Positions 34,162 through 42,219 of a stretch of DNA of 64,000 bases are shown here, one piece after another (positions within the stretch are counted from its first letter, which is position 1; every line of letters begins with the position of its first letter). A model generated the notes under the pieces. The model ran no database searches. It worked only from the letters and a program-made list of their open reading frames with translations, and was not told the DNA's origin. This stretch comes from JASBZA01 sp964392065 (GTDB lineage: Bacteria; Bacillota; Clostridia; Saccharofermentanales; Fastidiosipilaceae): NCBI GenBank assembly GCA_964392065.1, contig CAYMOG010000004.1, positions 1-64,000 on the forward strand. The letters run 5' to 3'. The translations under genes were made by a program, and so were the position numbers.

Positions 34162-37100
34162 TTAAACAATACGTTTCCTCCATTTGTAGAAGCATAAAGG
34201 TGCTAACAATATGAAACTACTTAGCGAGAATACGTTTAGACTTTCGCCTGTAGATGGCGTTTCTACTACTGGCACTGGCATTAACTCATTTAACATTTCT
34301 ATTTTTGTTACAGTTCCATCCGTATTAAGGGTAAAAGAAATCTCTTCGGCAAGGAGATAACCATTGGGTGCTAAAGTTTCTCTTAAGGTATAGGTTTCTC
34401 CTAAGTGGAGCCCTCTAATAATATGTGTCTTACCCGCTTCTGACGTCCAAGAATCTATAAGGTTTCTATCTTGGTCATATACTTCAAGCTTTGCTCCAGG
34501 AATTTCTTCTCCAGAAATATTCACCTTACTTATCTCAACTGTAGATTGCTTATTTGTTAGCGTTTTAATAATCTTATTTTGACTTCCATCGAGCACTATG
34601 GTGTGTTGAGAAGTATCCCTAATATAGCCTGGAGGAGAGGCGATTTCTTGCAAATAGTAGGTACCAGGGATCATTTTTTCTATTCTTATCCTTCCCAGCG
34701 CATCTGTTTGATAAGTACCAACTTCTTCTGTACCATCTTTAATTACTCGGAGGACTCGGTATTTCGCTCCTTCTAGCAAAAGTTCATTGTTTTCGGCATC
34801 TTTTTTCACAATCTGCAATTCAATTTCTTTTAGTGCATTGAAAACGGGATCTAGTTCAATCTTTGTTATGACGTCCTCACTATTATGTGGCATAAGCTCC
34901 ACATTCCAATCTTCACCAAGCTCATACTCTTGAGCGCTGGCTAATTCTCTAATCATATATTTAGTACTAGGTAATACTCCAGAAAACTCTAGATAATCCT
35001 CTTGATTTAGTCCGCTTATGCCGACAATGGAACCTGCTTTCAAAGTGTGCCCCTGTATATTGATGTCTTCTTGATTAATCAAGGCAAAAAGAATCTTAGT
35101 TTTGTCAATCGACTCTGAGCTTAAATGCGTACCCATATCGAGTTCTTTTTTAAATCGAAGAGAAATTTCTTGTAAATTATTAACTACTTGAAGTGTTTCC
35201 TGAACAAGCGCTTGGTGAGGATTCTCTTGACTTAAAAGTATCGTATGTATCTTCTTATCTTTTGCATAATATAGAGGTGCTTCTAGTTCTTCTACAGTAT
35301 ATTCTCCCAGCGGTAATAGCTTAGAAGAAACAGGACCATCCTGTGTCGTTTCAATCACTTCGACTTCTTCTCCAGTTCGAAAAACCAACTCACCATCTCC
35401 TCTATAGATATCTTTTCTCGCACGAATCATAAATTTCGCACCTGCTAAGTATTGCTCTTCAAATTTGGGGGTATATACCTCGACTTCATGATCAATCCAA
35501 TCGTAATAGCTAATTTCTTCATCACTTCCATTACTTTCTACTGTCTCTTGTTTCGTGATTTCAAAACTCTGGTAGGAAAAAGGTTCACTCTCCCATCCTG
35601 CAAGGACATTGCCAAACTTCTCAATTGAAATCTGACCATAGGCAGGAATGTTTTCCACTTCCATTACGATTATTAATTCTTGTAAAGATGAAACGGCGTC
35701 TCTATTAACATCGAAAGTAATTTCCGTACCGTTAGGGTCCATCACGTATCCGTCAGGACCTTTCACTTCTTTTAAAGTATAGCGCCCTGGTGCGAGACTC
35801 TCTGGTAACTCAACACTACCGTCTACGGAGGTAAGAAACTGACTTACTTTTTGTGTTTTTGGATAAAAGAGGTTTTGAACGACCAACTCTCCATCTTTAT
35901 ATAACTCAAAACTTACACCTTCTTGAGGAATTACGTTTCCAGTATGAGCATCTTTTTTAACCACCTTTAACCTGGCTCTAACTTCATCATTTTGCAATTG
36001 AAACATTTGCATATGCCAATCTTTTGTCACGGAAAAAGCAATATCTTCTACTGGATAGGCATGCTCTTGCTGACTCTCTTGTTTCAAAATATAGTTCCCA
36101 TAAGGAAGCCACTTAGAGCTCGCCCACCCATTATGGTTTGTCGTTAAACTATCCACAATTTCCCCGGTAGAATTATAGATTCCAAACACAATGCCTTCTT
36201 CAGGCGTTTTAGCCAATCCTGGTACGTCATCGGGGGAGTTGAATACTTTATTCAATTCAATTCGGCCCAATATAATTCTTTCTGCAGTTCGTAAGCTCTC
36301 GTTAGAATGGAACGCATCTGCTGTCAAGAGTTCTTCAAGCTCTCGGTTTGCACCTTCTGCTATCCATAAGTTATTTAAATTATCTATTTGTTCATTTACT
36401 TCTTCTAGAAGAGATAGATCGTTTCTCTCTAGAGGCTTTAATACAAGCTGCTTGTTAACTTCCGTAAGTTCAAAAGTAAGGGCATGGTCATTGAGTACAT
36501 ACCCTTCAGGAGCTTCTACCTCCACTAACGCATATGTGCCGAGAGGCAAAGGCTTAGATTTCCCATAACCCGTCTCATCTGTTTCAATACTGTCCACTAC
36601 ATCTCCAAGTTTATAGTCCGTACTATTAGGATTTAAGAAACTAGTCGCAACAATATCATATTTTGCACTGGAGAATACACCCTCGCCTTGTGGCCTATCC
36701 CCCGAAACAATATCAAATTTCTGTATTATAACTTCTCCTAGAATCGCTTCGTTTCCAAATATGTATTGAAAGCGTTCTAGCGTCTCCTCACCTTCTGTCT
36801 TAGGAGTAAATGTTTTTTTATACTCTTCTGAAAGAGTAAAACCTGGAGGAGGAGCGATTTCTTCTATACTATAGGCTTGTCCTGGAAACAACAATTCATG
36901 AACACCAGATATAGCCTTCCCTTCTTGATCAGTCGTTAGCTTCTCAATAGTATTTCCGTTGGGATCCTTCAGAGCAAACTCAGCGCCTGACAAGGGCTTC
37001 TCCGTCCCCTGAATATACTTAACTAGAGAAACTTGAAAACTTCTCAGAGTATTATCAATATTAAATACATACTTCTTAACTTCTTCACTACGATCTCTTA

Positions 37101-38361
37101 ATACCGTAAATTTCTGACTTGGTTCTGCTGGGAGTAAATAGCCTAATGGAGCCTTTACTTCACGCAGTGTATATTCTTCGCCGTCTTTAAGAATAGGATA
37201 CTTTTTACTCTGAGCGAAACCAGAAGCATCGGTGATTAATTCTTCTAGTTTATGTCCTTGTGAATCCTCTAAATAGAACACAACATCTGCTAGAGGCTTA
37301 TCTTGCGCACCTTTCTTATGAACTTCAACATAGAAATCCTGCACTTCCACTTGGAAAGATAAGTTCATATGGGGATATTTCGCACCTGTAATAAGATATT
37401 GTTGTTGCCATTGGGGCGCGTTGGGCACCCAGATATAATATTCTTTTTCTTCTTGTGGCCTGTCTGGAGCCAAAGTATGGGGCAGCTGGAACCTGGCGCT
37501 CTTATATGCTGAACTACTGTCTGCTTTAATAATAAACCGGTTCACATTGTCAGGATCCTTTTCTACACGAATGCCATTTTCCTCTAAGTGTGCATTCTTC
37601 AGAGCAAATCCACCGATTCCATTTTCAGCTAGAATTGTTAGTGTTTCATCTGGTGCAAGAGGGTAGGCATTCGTTCCACTTGTATCCAGATACTCTCCTG
37701 TTTCCTCCACTTTAAGTTTAGGTTTATGAAGTACCGAGTTAAATTCTTCTAGGATAACAGCCTTGAAATTCTGCTCATAATCACTCTGCGTATTGGGATT
37801 TAAAAATCTCGAATTACTCACGGCTTTATTCTCAGTATTTCTATATCCAGGCGTTGCAATCAATAAGTCCCATATAAGCATTTGAGTATACGCTCTATAT
37901 TTATTACTATTTCTTCTTGCTTGATCTTGACTAGGATCGCCGTGATAGGAACCATTTCGCAATGTACCTATATCTATTATGGTGTTTACTTTCGCCAAAA
38001 TATTGGCATCTAATTCTAACAACTTCTGGAAATAAGCGCTAGGCTCAATATAGCGTTCGTAGCCATCTGTTCCCGGCCCTCCATGCTCTTCAAGTGGATA
38101 CTTGGCGGAAATATCCATACAGAAACTAGGAGCACCATAATCGGCTCTAATCATCCAATTTCCACCTTGTTCTAAGCCTTGCGTCTCGCCTTCTACATCA
38201 TAAACATAATTATATCGGGGTTCTTCCGATATATAATTCCATGTAAAACGCGCTCCTACAGCAGCCACATCACTCCACACGGGAGCAATCACTCCTAGAA
38301 TTATGGCCAAAGCAAATACCCACAAGATCTGCTTACCATTCCCATTCTTCTTCCTACACAT
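34162..38361 (-). CDS. Thioester / Cna-B repeat surface adhesin with sorting signal
   Basis: 1399 residues from the ATG at 38361 (AAAGGAAA upstream). A basic start and hydrophobic segment form a signal peptide (about residues 8-30). Next is a thioester domain: a Cys in APSFCMDI and the TQMLIW motif about 100 residues later would form the Cys-Gln bond used to attach covalently to host proteins. Then come about nine prealbumin/Cna-B (SpaA-like) domains, most ending in an E-box such as YTLREVKAPLGY, YSIEEIAPPPGF or YYLQEIASPPGY; one reads YILKQES without the Glu. The C terminus is TPSTGE, a membrane span and KWRKRIV, a cell-wall sorting signal. No sortase gene is in the window. Confidence 0.93.
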   Translation of the reverse strand: MCRKKNGNGKQILWVFALAIILGVIAPVWSDVAAVGARFTWNYISEEPRYNYVYDVEGETQGLEQGGNWMIRADYGAPSFCMDISAKYPLEEHGGPGTDGYERYIEPSAYFQKLLELDANILAKVNTIIDIGTLRNGSYHGDPSQDQARRNSNKYRAYTQMLIWDLLIATPGYRNTENKAVSNSRFLNPNTQSDYEQNFKAVILEEFNSVLHKPKLKVEETGEYLDTSGTNAYPLAPDETLTILAENGIGGFALKNAHLEENGIRVEKDPDNVNRFIIKADSSSAYKSARFQLPHTLAPDRPQEEKEYYIWVPNAPQWQQQYLITGAKYPHMNLSFQVEVQDFYVEVHKKGAQDKPLADVVFYLEDSQGHKLEELITDASGFAQSKKYPILKDGEEYTLREVKAPLGYLLPAEPSQKFTVLRDRSEEVKKYVFNIDNTLRSFQVSLVKYIQGTEKPLSGAEFALKDPNGNTIEKLTTDQEGKAISGVHELLFPGQAYSIEEIAPPPGFTLSEEYKKTFTPKTEGEETLERFQYIFGNEAILGEVIIQKFDIVSGDRPQGEGVFSSAKYDIVATSFLNPNSTDYKLGDVVDSIETDETGYGKSKPLPLGTYALVEVEAPEGYVLNDHALTFELTEVNKQLVLKPLERNDLSLLEEVNEQIDNLNNLWIAEGANRELEELLTADAFHSNESLRTAERIILGRIELNKVFNSPDDVPGLAKTPEEGIVFGIYNSTGEIVDSLTTNHNGWASSKWLPYGNYILKQESQQEHAYPVEDIAFSVTKDWHMQMFQLQNDEVRARLKVVKKDAHTGNVIPQEGVSFELYKDGELVVQNLFYPKTQKVSQFLTSVDGSVELPESLAPGRYTLKEVKGPDGYVMDPNGTEITFDVNRDAVSSLQELIIVMEVENIPAYGQISIEKFGNVLAGWESEPFSYQSFEITKQETVESNGSDEEISYYDWIDHEVEVYTPKFEEQYLAGAKFMIRARKDIYRGDGELVFRTGEEVEVIETTQDGPVSSKLLPLGEYTVEELEAPLYYAKDKKIHTILLSQENPHQALVQETLQVVNNLQEISLRFKKELDMGTHLSSESIDKTKILFALINQEDINIQGHTLKAGSIVGISGLNQEDYLEFSGVLPSTKYMIRELASAQEYELGEDWNVELMPHNSEDVITKIELDPVFNALKEIELQIVKKDAENNELLLEGAKYRVLRVIKDGTEEVGTYQTDALGRIRIEKMIPGTYYLQEIASPPGYIRDTSQHTIVLDGSQNKIIKTLTNKQSTVEISKVNISGEEIPGAKLEVYDQDRNLIDSWTSEAGKTHIIRGLHLGETYTLRETLAPNGYLLAEEISFTLNTDGTVTKIEMLNELMPVPVVETPSTGESLNVFSLSSFILLAPLCFYKWRKRIV

Positions 38362-38389
38362 AAACACTTTTCCTTTCTTTTTATTCAAA

Positions 38390-38420
38390 AAGAGGAAGAA
38401 GGCGCTTGCCTCTTCCTCTT
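38390..38420 (-). terminator. Leader hairpin with T tract before the adhesin gene
   Basis: Minus-strand AAGAGGAAGaGGC and GCCtTCTTCCTCTT pair around AAGC and run straight into TTTTTG, 29 bases before the adhesin ATG. As no gene ends upstream on this strand (the neighbour at 38659 is divergent), it is most easily read as an attenuator in the adhesin leader. Confidence 0.6.
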
Positions 38421-38658
38421 CTTAAATAAGTACTCTTTTTCCTCTAAATGAATAGCGAACGTAACGCATTGCCTCCGCCCACATCCCTTATTTGTATGCC
38501 TATCCTATCCTCTCTCCCGGTAGAAGCAAATAGATAATCTTAAAATAATCTAATTTCGTAACAGAAAATAATTCACGTGAAACTTCGCCTAAATACAATT
38601 GATTCTCTGATCTCACCTAACGTACTCTATAGAAAGCCCAAAGAATGGAGTAAATAAC

Positions 38659-39495
38659 GTGCAAATTTTACTTAGTAGAGATAAAAGTTCATTTTATTAT
38701 CAAGTCCAGATAGGATTGGAAGATGAAGGTGTGCTCTTACATTTCTCTTCCAGTAGTTTAGCAAACGATTTATTAACGATTTTTTATTATATAGTGAGTC
38801 TTGATCACGCAAAACAACTCTTCCATCAAGCCGAAAAACAACTCGACCCTAACGCTAGGAATATCCTTTTTTACATGTATTTAAGAGAACGTAAACATCA
38901 CCTTGCGCTTACACCCGAGAAATTTTTTCAGCGCATGAGAAATGCGGCAAGAAGTATGGAGCAAGTGCTCCATGGCATTTACCAGAGAAATGTAAACATG
39001 AAACCCTTACTCTTGAAACTTCAGCGTTCAGACATGGGTAAAGGGAGTTTGGTCTTCGACCTTTACTCCGTTCGAGTATTATTCGATACAATGCTCTTCT
39101 TAGTACTTAGAGAGCAGCGCCATCTCAGACACTGTAAAGTCTGTAGCGCTTACTTCATCCGAATGAAATATCAGAAAGGAGAACTCTGCCATTATCTCGA
39201 TAAGAATGGAAGCACTTGTACAAATCGTTTAAGTATACGTAATGCAGAAACAAGAATAAGAGAAGATCCATTGCTCTTTAAATACAAGCAAATGTATAAG
39301 CGTCAATATATGCGCACGGAAAGACAAATTTGTAGTAAAAGCAGTCCGCTGTCTCCTGGTCTTGTACCAGAATTTAAAGCCTGGAGCAATACCGCCAAAA
39401 ACCTTCGTAAGCGCTATATAAGAAACGAAATCTCCGCTATGGAGTTTCATGAAGGTATGGACAATCTAGATTATAATCTCTGGGAGATAAATTAA
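38659..39495 (+). CDS. DUF6076-like zinc-finger protein of unknown function
   Basis: 278 residues beginning at GTG, with TGGAG eight bases upstream. The N-terminal half is helical and unremarkable; near residue 163 a zinc-ribbon-like group CKVCSAYFI...CHY...TCTNR has four or five cysteines and a His, followed by a basic helical tail. The pattern resembles DUF6076 proteins, common in Clostridia and of unknown role; nucleic-acid binding is a guess. It is divergent from the adhesin gene across a 270-bp gap and convergent with pheA, the stop codons being ten bases apart. Confidence 0.65.
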   Translation: MQILLSRDKSSFYYQVQIGLEDEGVLLHFSSSSLANDLLTIFYYIVSLDHAKQLFHQAEKQLDPNARNILFYMYLRERKHHLALTPEKFFQRMRNAARSMEQVLHGIYQRNVNMKPLLLKLQRSDMGKGSLVFDLYSVRVLFDTMLFLVLREQRHLRHCKVCSAYFIRMKYQKGELCHYLDKNGSTCTNRLSIRNAETRIREDPLLFKYKQMYKRQYMRTERQICSKSSPLSPGLVPEFKAWSNTAKNLRKRYIRNEISAMEFHEGMDNLDYNLWEIN

Positions 39496-39505
39496 TAAAC
39501 TTGAA

Positions 39506-40660
39506 CTATTCCGTCTTCGTCTCCTGATACCAACCGAGTAATCGCATTTCAGTGCACTCGTGCTGGAGATGATAGAGCAAGTCTAGAATCTTCTCATGAC
39601 TAGGCTGGACCTGTAAATCCACGTAGAAATAGTATTCCCATGGATTTCTAGGAATGGGGCTACTTTGAATTTTTGTCATATTGATTTTATGATCAGAAAA
39701 AACACTTAAAACTTGTCCCAAGCTCCCCGCACTATGAGGCAAGCGCAGAAGCAAGGATAAGATATGGGCATCTTGACTTAATTGTAAGTTTCTTCTTACT
39801 ACAACGAATCGAGTTTGGTTCTGATTTACATCTGTGATTTCACGTTCAAGAATCTCTAATCCATAGGCTTCTGCCGCATCTTCCGTAGCAATAGCCGCAA
39901 GATTATGGTCTCCTTGGGATACTTCCTCTGCTGCAAAAGCCGTATTCAAAGATTCTAATCCATCCCACTTATTCTCCCGTATAAACTGGGAACATTGGGC
40001 CAGTGCTTGTTTATGGGAAACTACAGTTTCAATGTCTTGAAGTCTAGTTCCTGGTTTTACCAATAAACAATGGCGAACAGGCATGTATAAGGCGTCGGTT
40101 ATGTAAAGATTAGTACTTTGGATAAGTTGATATACGTCATCAACCGTTCCGCCCGTAGAATTCTCAAGTGGAAGAACACAAGCATCTGCTTGCCCACGTA
40201 CAACTGAGAGAATAGCCTCTTCAAAAGTCCTATGTGGGAAGTACGCTCTTCCTGGGAAGAGTAGGGTTGCGGCTTTGGCCGAATAAGAATAGGCGTTTCC
40301 CTGAGTGGCTACCAATTGTACTGGAAACTTTTTGCTCTGATTCTGGGCAATCATTTTACCTAGCTCCCAATCCAAACTTTCTGGCCTGGCTATAGAATAT
40401 TGTTTTGCACGCGAAAGTCTCATTAGAGTAGAGAGCACGGCACTCCCGTAGTTTGCTATGGCTTCATCTTCAGAATTTTCGAGTTTTTTTAGCTTCTTTA
40501 CCTCTTGTTCTTGATCGTAAATTTTCGCTACTAATTGTTTCTTTTCTCGGTATACTTCGGCTGCTAAGTTTTGCCTCTGGGAAAATAATTCCAGAATTTT
40601 CTCATCTATTTCTTGTAAATTCTCTCTAATATGCTCTAAATTCTGCTTCCTGTCCGCCAT
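39506..40660 (-). CDS. pheA: Bifunctional chorismate mutase / prephenate dehydratase
   Basis: 384 residues from the ATG at 40660, chosen because GAGGAG lies eight bases before it. Residues 5-90 are an AroQ-type chorismate mutase (IDEKILELFSQRQ with the Arg/Lys set). Prephenate dehydratase follows from about 110 (FPHRTFEEAI, LPLENSTGGTVDDVY, NQTRFVVV). An ACT domain with LPHSAGSLGQVL and SSPIPRNPWEYYFYVD near 320-350 should bind phenylalanine for feedback control. It is the last gene of the aro operon and makes phenylpyruvate. Confidence 0.94.
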   Translation of the reverse strand: MADRKQNLEHIRENLQEIDEKILELFSQRQNLAAEVYREKKQLVAKIYDQEQEVKKLKKLENSEDEAIANYGSAVLSTLMRLSRAKQYSIARPESLDWELGKMIAQNQSKKFPVQLVATQGNAYSYSAKAATLLFPGRAYFPHRTFEEAILSVVRGQADACVLPLENSTGGTVDDVYQLIQSTNLYITDALYMPVRHCLLVKPGTRLQDIETVVSHKQALAQCSQFIRENKWDGLESLNTAFAAEEVSQGDHNLAAIATEDAAEAYGLEILEREITDVNQNQTRFVVVRRNLQLSQDAHILSLLLRLPHSAGSLGQVLSVFSDHKINMTKIQSSPIPRNPWEYYFYVDLQVQPSHEKILDLLYHLQHECTEMRLLGWYQETKTE

Positions 40661-40662
40661 GA

Positions 40663-41103
40663 TTAATTCTCCTCTATCTGTTTCCACAACTTTTCCAATG
40701 CCAATTCATAGGACCTGAAACCCTGACCAATCACAACATCCGCGCATGCGGCTCTGATAACAGAAACTTGTCGGAAACTTTCTCGCTGTTCAATATCAGA
40801 GATGTGCACTTCAATAATAGGATAGGGGCATAGCGTTAAGCAATCAAGTAATGCATAACTATAGTGGGTCAATGCACCTGCGTTAATAAGCATTCCGGAG
40901 CTCTCATCTAAGTGCTCATGAATAAAATCTATGAGATCACCTTCGTGGTTCGATTGATACGCCAACACGTCATAACCTTTGGCACTCGCGATCTTCTCTA
41001 CGGTTTCTACCACATCGGCCAAAGCAAAGCTTCCGTAATGCTTCTTCTCTCTTCGTCCCAACATATTCAGATTGGGCCCATGTACGAGTAATATTTTTTG
41101 CAT
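40663..41103 (-). CDS. aroQ: 3-dehydroquinate dehydratase, type II
   Basis: 146 residues, the dodecameric class II enzyme. HGPNLNMLGRRE carries the flexible catalytic loop near residue 10 (Arg, Tyr at HYG), and EVHISDIEQRESFR near 100 has the catalytic His. It removes water from 3-dehydroquinate. It starts directly after aroC and ends two bases before pheA. Confidence 0.95.
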   Translation of the reverse strand: MQKILLVHGPNLNMLGRREKKHYGSFALADVVETVEKIASAKGYDVLAYQSNHEGDLIDFIHEHLDESSGMLINAGALTHYSYALLDCLTLCPYPIIEVHISDIEQRESFRQVSVIRAACADVVIGQGFRSYELALEKLWKQIEEN

Positions 41104-42219
41104 TTATTCACCTACTTGTTCGTAATCAAAACGGCCTGACAATAGGAGCTGATCTAATAATACAATTGCTGCTGCAGCTTCTAAGACAGGAACGGCACGT
41201 GGAACGATACAGGGATCGTGTCTACCATGGATAATGAGCTTACTATTCTCTTTTGTCTCTAAATTAACAGAATCTTGTTCTAAACTTATAGATGAAGTTG
41301 GCTTAATTCCAACCTGAAACACAATTGGCATTCCATTGGAAATACCACCATCGATGCCACCCCCGTGATTGGTTTTACTACGAATCTTGGAACTTTCTTC
41401 AACATATTCTAGCGCATCATTATTTTCGGACCCTCTTCTTCTTGTTACGGCAAAACCGTCCCCGAAACTTAATGCTTTTACAGCTGGGATACCATAGATA
41501 AAAGACGCGAGCTTAGGTTCCAATCCTCCGAAAATCGGATTGCCAATTCCTCTTTCAACACCAAGTAAAACGACTTCTACTATACCTCCAACGGAATCTT
41601 GATCCATACGCGCCGCTTCTACAGCATCGATCATTTTCTGGCCTTGTACTGCATCTATTACAGGAAAATCCTGATGCTCCTGAACCCATTCTGGTGTCTG
41701 GCTTAATGATTCTAACGTAAGAGATGCGTCTTCTATACCCGCAATTTCCTTGATATGGGCAAATACCCTTACACCCTGTCGCTCTAAGATTTGTTTCGCT
41801 ACGGCACCTGCGAAGCATATGGCTGCGGTGAGTCTTCCAGAAAAATGCCCTCCGCCACGCGGGTCATTGGCCCCACGATAACGTGCTCTTCCCGTTAGAT
41901 CCGCGTGTCCTGGCCTAGGTATGGTTTGTAAATTTTCATAATCCTTAGACCTCGTATCGCGATTTCGAATGAATCCCGCAAGAGGTGTTCCAGTTGTTCT
42001 GTTTTTATATACACCAGATAGAACTTCAACCCTATCCGACTCTTGGCGTGGCGAAGACCAGGGACTTCTACCTGGCGCTCTCCTATCCATAAAAGCTCTT
42101 ACCGCTTCCATATCAAGTCCTTGGCCAGCTGGCAGATCGTCGATTACCACACCTATTCCAGGTCCATGGGACTCTCCAAACACACTTAGTTTAATAAAAT
42201 CTCCCCAATATGAACTCAT
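41104..42219 (-). CDS. aroC: Chorismate synthase
   Basis: 371 residues, full length. It converts EPSP to chorismate using reduced FMN. The signatures GESHGPGIGVVIDDLPAG (8-25), RYRGANDPRGGGHFSGR near 113-129 and RRRGSENND near 260 are intact. The start overlaps the end of the aroB-aroA fusion by four bases. No dedicated flavin reductase is seen. Confidence 0.96.
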   Translation of the reverse strand: MSSYWGDFIKLSVFGESHGPGIGVVIDDLPAGQGLDMEAVRAFMDRRAPGRSPWSSPRQESDRVEVLSGVYKNRTTGTPLAGFIRNRDTRSKDYENLQTIPRPGHADLTGRARYRGANDPRGGGHFSGRLTAAICFAGAVAKQILERQGVRVFAHIKEIAGIEDASLTLESLSQTPEWVQEHQDFPVIDAVQGQKMIDAVEAARMDQDSVGGIVEVVLLGVERGIGNPIFGGLEPKLASFIYGIPAVKALSFGDGFAVTRRRGSENNDALEYVEESSKIRSKTNHGGGIDGGISNGMPIVFQVGIKPTSSISLEQDSVNLETKENSKLIIHGRHDPCIVPRAVPVLEAAAAIVLLDQLLLSGRFDYEQVGE

